A DNA stretch of 45,344 nt from assembly GCA_964531385.1 (NCBI GenBank), contig CAZHGC010000018.1:1-45344 (forward strand), in the 5' to 3' direction. The notes beneath the pieces were generated by a model. That model worked only from the letters and a program-made list of their open reading frames with translations. It did no database searches and had not been told where the DNA came from. Below, piece after piece: positions 41,143 through 45,344 of the stretch (position 1 is its first letter; every line of letters starts with the position of its first letter). Origin of the DNA: MGBC114079 sp964531385. Its GTDB lineage: Bacteria; Bacillota; Clostridia; Lachnospirales; CAG-274. Position numbers and translations under genes: made by a program.

Positions 41143-44100
41143 TTATTCAAAAATTTTAAATACGCTGATAACTTTGTTACCATAATCAATAACAGCAAGT
41201 GCATCGTCGATGTTTGCAAAAGTATTTCCATCAACATCTCCCGCCATAACTTGTTTATCTGTAAATGTGGCTGTCTTATTACCATAGTCAATAAGAGCAA
41301 GTGCATCGTCAACGTTTGCATAACCGTTGAAGTCAACATCACCATAGCTTATCAATTCAATGTTATAATCTACACTGTCAATAGTAATAACAAGAGTAAA
41401 TGAATCTGCATCATATGATTTAACAGTAGCACCTGTTGCAACAAAATCTGCAGCTGTAATACCTTTCAAGTTTGCAGCCATAACTGGAACTGGAGCAATA
41501 GCACCTGTTGCAGTTTCAACACCTGTAATTTTTGAATTACTTGTTGTAACTGTAAGTCCTTTAGTTCCCTTAGCAACTTTCAAGTCACTGCCAAGAACTT
41601 TAACTGTAACGTCACCTACAACAGGAGGATTAATATCCTCGCCTTCAGCCTTAACAACTGTAAATGTAACAGCCTTAGTAGCATCAGTAGCATCAGCAAC
41701 AGTAAATCCTGTAGCAGTAGCAGTAACAGTAGCTTTGTCAGTACCTGCAGCAGCAACCGCAGCAATAAGGTCAGCAACTTCAACAGTAGAATCGCTGTTA
41801 AGAGTAATAGTGTTAGTTGCAGTATCAAAAGATTTAACGTTAGAACCTGTAACAGTCAAGCTTCCGTCAGAAGTAATAACAATCTTAACTCCGTTTGCAT
41901 CATAAGTAAATTCAGGAGCATTAACAGTTGTAGGAACTGTAATTTCTTCAGAAGGAAGTGTTCCGCTGATTTCAACAACGTCTGCACCTGTTCCTGATTG
42001 AGGAGTTGCATAGAAGATGTCAGTCTTGCTTCCTGCTCCGCCAACAGGGCTAAGAGCAACGTTAGTAGAACCGCCTGCAAGAACTTTAAATCTAATTACA
42101 AATAATTTACCGTCTGTGTTTGTAGTAGCAGTTGAGCTGTTTGACAAACCTGCAACACCTGCAAGTTTAATACGTCCAAGCTGAGCAGCTGTTTTAACGC
42201 CGTCTGCTTTTCCGCCCAAAGCGTTGTCATATTCTGTGTCTCCTGTCTTAGGAACATCAGCCATCTGCTGTGTAATAAGATCTTCAGGAACAAGTTTCAT
42301 TGTTCCAACACCGTCAAGTGTATAAGTAACAGCGTCTGCATCTGCAACTGTCTGTGGTCCAACAGCTTCCAAAACAGCAGGGTTAAAATCAACATAGAAT
42401 GTGTAGTTGTTAATTCCTGTAACGCCGTTAAGTTTATAAATAACGTCAATTTCGTCGCCAACTTTAAGGTTAGCAAGGTCAGCATCGCCAACAGCAACTT
42501 TTTCAGCTTCAACAGCACCTGCAACAGGAGCTTCTGTTGTAGTTGTAGTTGATGAGCTTGAAGATGGAGTATCTCCGCCTGTTGTGCTTTCTGCAACGTT
42601 CAATTTAATGTTAGAAACTTCCTGAGAAGCACTGTTTGCTGCTTTAACAAAGTATGCAGCTTTATCAACTGAAGTAAGTGTATCAACACCAGCGTTCAAA
42701 ACAACGCCTGCATCAGTTGCAATCTTAACTCCGTCAACATATAATGAAACAACATCGTTGTCAAGATCAACAACAAGTTTCAAATTAACTTTTTCTCCTG
42801 TCTTAACAGCAACATCTGTGTCAACGTTTGAACCTGCACCTGTGTTGTTTTTAAGCTGATATTTTCCGTTGTTTGATTTAACACCAAAATAATCTTGTTC
42901 AACACCTGCAGTGTTAGTTCCCCAAACTTCAAAAATAGCAGTTGAAGATGTTGCATATCCTGCTGAAAGAATTACATCGCTTGAGAATGTAACTGTTCCT
43001 TTAGTGTATGCTTTAGGGAATTTAACAAACATTTTTCCTGCACCTGAAACATTGATAGAACCGTTTCCTGTCTTAGTAGCAGTTGCTCCGGTATCAACAT
43101 AAAGTTCTTGTGTATCATCTGTTCCAATAGCGTCTGTTCCGTCAATAGCATATGTTTTGTCAACTGTGTCCGGTTCGTCAGAACCTGTTGAACCGCCACC
43201 GGCTGGATCTGTGCTTTCTTCGCCAACTGGGTCTGTGCTTTCTTCGCCAACTGGGTCTGTGCTTTCTTCACCGGCTGGGTCTGTGCTTTCTTCACCGGCT
43301 GGGTCTGTGCTTTCTTCGCCAACTGGGTCTGTGCTTTCTTCGCCAACTGGATCTTTTGTAGCTTTAACAACTTTAATTGAAATTGTAACGCTTTCGTCTG
43401 TTTTGCTTGTAACAACAATTCCGTCAGCACCGCTTGCAACAGTAACGCCGTCAAGATTAGCGTCAATCATGTCTTTAATAAGACTTGCAACAGTTACGTC
43501 AGAATCTGCTGTAAGAGTAAGTGTTTTGCTCTCTGCATCATAACTTTCAACAGCTGAACCGCTTGCAGTAACAGTTCCATCAGCAGTAACGCTGATGCTA
43601 ACACCGTTTGTTCCTCCGTCATAGCTGAACGCAGGAGCTGTAGCTGTTGGAGTTGGGTCAACAGCCGGAGGTGTTGTAGGTTCGTCTTCGCCTGTGCTTC
43701 CTCCTGCAACAGCATAAAGAGCAATATTGTCGTGCCATGAATCAACACCACTTACATCACTCGAACCACCTGTCGCAATAGTAAGTTTTCCAAGGCTCAA
43801 ATCTGTTCCTGTAGCAATGGCATTTGTACCACCGCCAACCAAATCAATAACTTTTCCGCCACCTGCAACAACATCAGTTATTGTAATAACAGTAAAATCT
43901 GCTGCACCTTTTTCTTTAACAGCAGCTTCAATAGTTCCTGCAGTTGGGTCAACAGTAAACTGATATGTATACCAACTACCAACAGTCAAAGTTGCACATT
44001 CACCTGTTGCTTTAACAGCAGCAATATTTTTGTTGCTTCCAACTCTAAGACCCCAAGCAGTACTACTTCCGTCAGTAGTTTTTCCTGTTCCAAGTCTGAG

Positions 44101-44541
44101 AATCTGTGTTCCTTCGCTGTTCACGATGTTTACGTAATCTTTTGCAGATTTCGCTTTTTCAACTTTAATGTCACCTGAAATAACATATTTTGAAGTTATT
44201 GGTGCATTTGGAACTGCAAAGAACACTTCCGGAACTTTTCCTCCGGCAAGGTCGCCATTTTTTGTGTCCTTATCGTCTTTAAGGCGAAGAACCTTATTTC
44301 CGCCGTCGTCTTCAATTTTGTACTCATATTTAGCGTCGTTACCTGCTAAAACAGGACCGCCGTAAATAGCTTGTGAAGAGTCTTGGCTAATTTCGTCGCC
44401 AACGCTGTAGCTTTCAAAATCATATTTGAAAACTTCCTGCATATCTTCTGCATTAGCAGTAACAACACCGGCGAAAGAGCTTGTTACAAGCATAGTTCCG
44501 GCAAGAACTTTACTTATAACGGTTTTTAAATCCTTCTTCAT
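41143..44541 (-). CDS. secreted multidomain protein with cohesin-like and C-terminal dockerin-like modules (1132 aa)
   Basis: Signal peptide (1-31, ending VTANAED). Then a LamG/concanavalin-like beta-sandwich (about 36-275, with ISGDIKVEKA and WHDNIALYAV); a 90-residue beta domain (about 302-390); a linker of eight-residue STDPVGEE-type repeats (395-450); a second LamG-like domain (about 455-655); a Ser/Thr linker; a cohesin-like domain (about 672-865, LKVGDEIDVIYKLNGVTGIN); a second copy of the 90-residue domain (about 875-965); a further beta domain; and a dockerin-like pair (about 1066-1125) with GDVDFNGYANVDDALALIDY and GDVDGNTFANIDDALAVIDY. Asp/Asn at EF-hand positions should bind calcium. 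No catalytic domain is recognised, so it looks like an adaptor scaffoldin. ATG with GGAGG upstream. Confidence 0.85.
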   Translation of the reverse strand: MKKDLKTVISKVLAGTMLVTSSFAGVVTANAEDMQEVFKYDFESYSVGDEISQDSSQAIYGGPVLAGNDAKYEYKIEDDGGNKVLRLKDDKDTKNGDLAGGKVPEVFFAVPNAPITSKYVISGDIKVEKAKSAKDYVNIVNSEGTQILRLGTGKTTDGSSTAWGLRVGSNKNIAAVKATGECATLTVGSWYTYQFTVDPTAGTIEAAVKEKGAADFTVITITDVVAGGGKVIDLVGGGTNAIATGTDLSLGKLTIATGGSSDVSGVDSWHDNIALYAVAGGSTGEDEPTTPPAVDPTPTATAPAFSYDGGTNGVSISVTADGTVTASGSAVESYDAESKTLTLTADSDVTVASLIKDMIDANLDGVTVASGADGIVVTSKTDESVTISIKVVKATKDPVGEESTDPVGEESTDPAGEESTDPAGEESTDPVGEESTDPVGEESTDPAGGGSTGSDEPDTVDKTYAIDGTDAIGTDDTQELYVDTGATATKTGNGSINVSGAGKMFVKFPKAYTKGTVTFSSDVILSAGYATSSTAIFEVWGTNTAGVEQDYFGVKSNNGKYQLKNNTGAGSNVDTDVAVKTGEKVNLKLVVDLDNDVVSLYVDGVKIATDAGVVLNAGVDTLTSVDKAAYFVKAANSASQEVSNIKLNVAESTTGGDTPSSSSSTTTTTEAPVAGAVEAEKVAVGDADLANLKVGDEIDVIYKLNGVTGINNYTFYVDFNPAVLEAVGPQTVADADAVTYTLDGVGTMKLVPEDLITQQMADVPKTGDTEYDNALGGKADGVKTAAQLGRIKLAGVAGLSNSSTATTNTDGKLFVIRFKVLAGGSTNVALSPVGGAGSKTDIFYATPQSGTGADVVEISGTLPSEEITVPTTVNAPEFTYDANGVKIVITSDGSLTVTGSNVKSFDTATNTITLNSDSTVEVADLIAAVAAAGTDKATVTATATGFTVADATDATKAVTFTVVKAEGEDINPPVVGDVTVKVLGSDLKVAKGTKGLTVTTSNSKITGVETATGAIAPVPVMAANLKGITAADFVATGATVKSYDADSFTLVITIDSVDYNIELISYGDVDFNGYANVDDALALIDYGNKTATFTDKQVMAGDVDGNTFANIDDALAVIDYGNKVISVFKIFE
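43196..43355 (-). repeat. 24-bp tandem coding repeats (STDPVGEE-type)
   Basis: About seven in-frame 24-base units encode STDP(V/A)GEE. Val and Ala versions are ordered V V A A V V A, the last ending GGG. The codons are nearly identical, so the array is young and probably length-variable. It forms the flexible acidic linker between the first accessory domain and the second LamG-like domain. Confidence 0.9.
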
Positions 44542-44603
44542 CTTTTTTCCTCCTTCTTACATATTAATTTTTTCACACCCACACCCATAGTGAGTATATT
44601 AGT

Positions 44604-44632
44604 ATTATACATATAATTTTTAAATAAGTCAA
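44604..44632 (-). promoter_or_regulatory. sigma-A promoter of the 1132-residue gene
   Basis: TTGACT (complement of 44627-44632), 17 bases, perfect TATAAT (complement of 44604-44609), about 60 bases before the start. Confidence 0.8.
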
Positions 44633-44729
44633 TATAATTTACACCTAAATCGAAACTAAATTTTGAACAAAAAGTATTTTTGTACAAATTAGCCAATAAT
44701 TCAGCCGTATTTTTTGTCAATTTAACCCT

Positions 44730-44945
44730 AACTTCCCTTTTTCCCCTCTCTCCTTTTCCCCATTTCCACCACTTCCCCCCTACCTTGCATTCCTCTCTCC
44801 CCCTCCGCACTTTCCCCTCTTTCCCGCACTCCCTTTCCTCCCCCTCTCCCCCCTCTCCCCCCTCGCCTTTTCCGCATTCCCTCCCGCTTTTCCTCACTCC
44901 CCCCTCCGCCACACTTTCTTCCGTATTCCCCTTTTTTCTTTTCCC
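44730..44945. other. polypyrimidine tract
   Basis: C/T-only blocks with short A and G interruptions on the plus strand, leading directly into repeat copy B. Frames through it are low-complexity; no gene is called. Confidence 0.65.
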
Positions 44946-44955
44946 CCCAAACTCC

Positions 44956-45103
44956 CAACCCTCGGGGGTGCAGGGGTACCCCCTGCTCGTTTCAAGGGGT
45001 TAAGGGCTGGTCGTAAAGCTTCGCTTTACTGCTCGCCTATGCAACCAAGGGGAAATCGAAATCCCCCACGTTTTTGGTACTTTTTGCGCCAAAAAGTACA
45101 ACC
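44956..45103. repeat. GC-rich multi-hairpin repeat, copy B
   Basis: Shares the order of elements with copy A: CAACCCTCGGGGG, a G/C-run pair GCAGGGGTACCCCCTGC, TCGTTTCAAGGGG, AAGGGCTGGTC, hairpin GTAAAGC-TTC-GCTTTAC, TGCTCGCCTATGCAACC, and hairpin GTACTTTTT-GCGCC-AAAAAGTAC. Confidence 0.8.
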
Positions 45104-45225
45104 CCCCAAATAGAGATTTCCGAAAGGCTCCCTTTCGCCCCTCAAAAATACAGACTTCCAACGCCTCCCCTTGACCCCCAAAGAAAACTACAGCTTTCCG
45201 AAAGACCCCTCTTTCCCCCAAACTC
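45104..45225. repeat. degenerate 40-bp tandem units between repeat copies B and C
   Basis: Three units begin with AGAGATTTCCGAAAG, AGACTTCCAACG and AGCTTTCCGAAAG, each followed by a C-rich block and an A-rich block at a spacing of about 40 bases. Similar units flank copy A. No gene is visible. Confidence 0.6.
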
Positions 45226-45344
45226 CCAACCCTCGGGGTGCTAAGGGCTGGTCGTAAAGCTTCGCTTTACTGCTCGCCTATGCAACCAAGGGGAAATCGA
45301 AATCCCCCACGTTTTTGGTACTTTTTGCGCCAAAAAGTACAACC
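45226..45344. repeat. GC-rich multi-hairpin repeat, copy C, cut by the window end
   Basis: Nearly identical to copy B from AAGGGCTGGTC to the window end, but lacking about 30 bases that contain the G/C-run pair and TCGTTTCAAGGGG. With copy B it forms a tandem pair 270 bases apart; further copies may follow outside. Confidence 0.8.

Noticed and set aside
43196..43355. CRISPR array
   Set aside because: The 24-bp units are directly adjacent without spacers and lie in frame within a coding sequence. No other spaced repeats or cas genes were seen.

Overview
The window looks like a chromosomal segment of a low-GC, flagellated Clostridia-type Firmicute. The evidence is the AT-rich composition, strong GGAGG ribosome-binding sites with frequent TTG/GTG starts, sigma-A promoters (TTGACA-N17-TATAAT), a T-box leader on tyrS, an oxygen-independent class III ribonucleotide reductase (nrdD-nrdG), a SpoIIM-like membrane protein, SLH-domain surface proteins, and sigma-28-like promoters next to flagellar genes. 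I cannot name the genus. Nearly all protein genes lie on the minus strand, so that is probably the leading strand; the plus-strand exceptions are an HD-GYP protein, tyrS, a SpoIIM-like gene, one small unknown gene and the tRNAs.

Layout: 1-340, tRNA-Phe and tRNA-Lys behind a perfect promoter. 869-3762, two adjacent paralogues made of signal peptide, one cohesin-like domain, acidic linker and three SLH repeats. 3929-6206, rplA, rplK, nusG, secE and a 49-codon rpmG. 6610-13452, ileS and a translationally coupled pair of ABC exporter-fold half-transporters. 13726-17305, a cell-envelope/division block (ftsZ, ftsQ/divIB, murA). 17953-19068, an HD-GYP protein. 19583-24099, nrdG-nrdD and T-box-controlled tyrS. 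24486-35264, a flagellar block: an unknown protein with a sigma-28-like promoter, an embedded hicAB toxin-antitoxin module, fliS, flaG, a FliT/FlgN-like chaperone, fliD, and a glycosylation operon (pseB, pseC, a Maf-type flagellin glycosyltransferase, an unknown protein, a GNAT acetyltransferase). 35585-37574, small genes and tRNA-Ser(CGA). 38115-44541, two large surface proteins: a 911-residue protein with two cohesin-like domains, three SLH repeats and an acidic C-terminal extension, and a 1132-residue multidomain protein with a cohesin-like domain and a C-terminal dockerin-like pair.

The most interesting system is the cohesin/dockerin/SLH set: three putative wall-anchored cohesin carriers and one secreted protein with both a cohesin-like and a dockerin-like module, with no recognisable carbohydrate-active enzyme in the window. 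This resembles cellulosome scaffolding logic (anchoring plus adaptor scaffoldins), but binding specificity cannot be read from sequence. The second theme is late flagellar assembly and glycosylation, to which promoter motifs link two genes of unknown function.

The intergenic DNA is unusual. It has several long pyrimidine-only tracts, always C/T on the plus strand whatever the neighbouring gene orientation, a GC-rich multi-hairpin repeat in three copies (19345, 44956, 45226), three compensated small palindromes upstream of the ABC operon, and a 61-bp direct repeat carrying a terminator on each side of hicAB.
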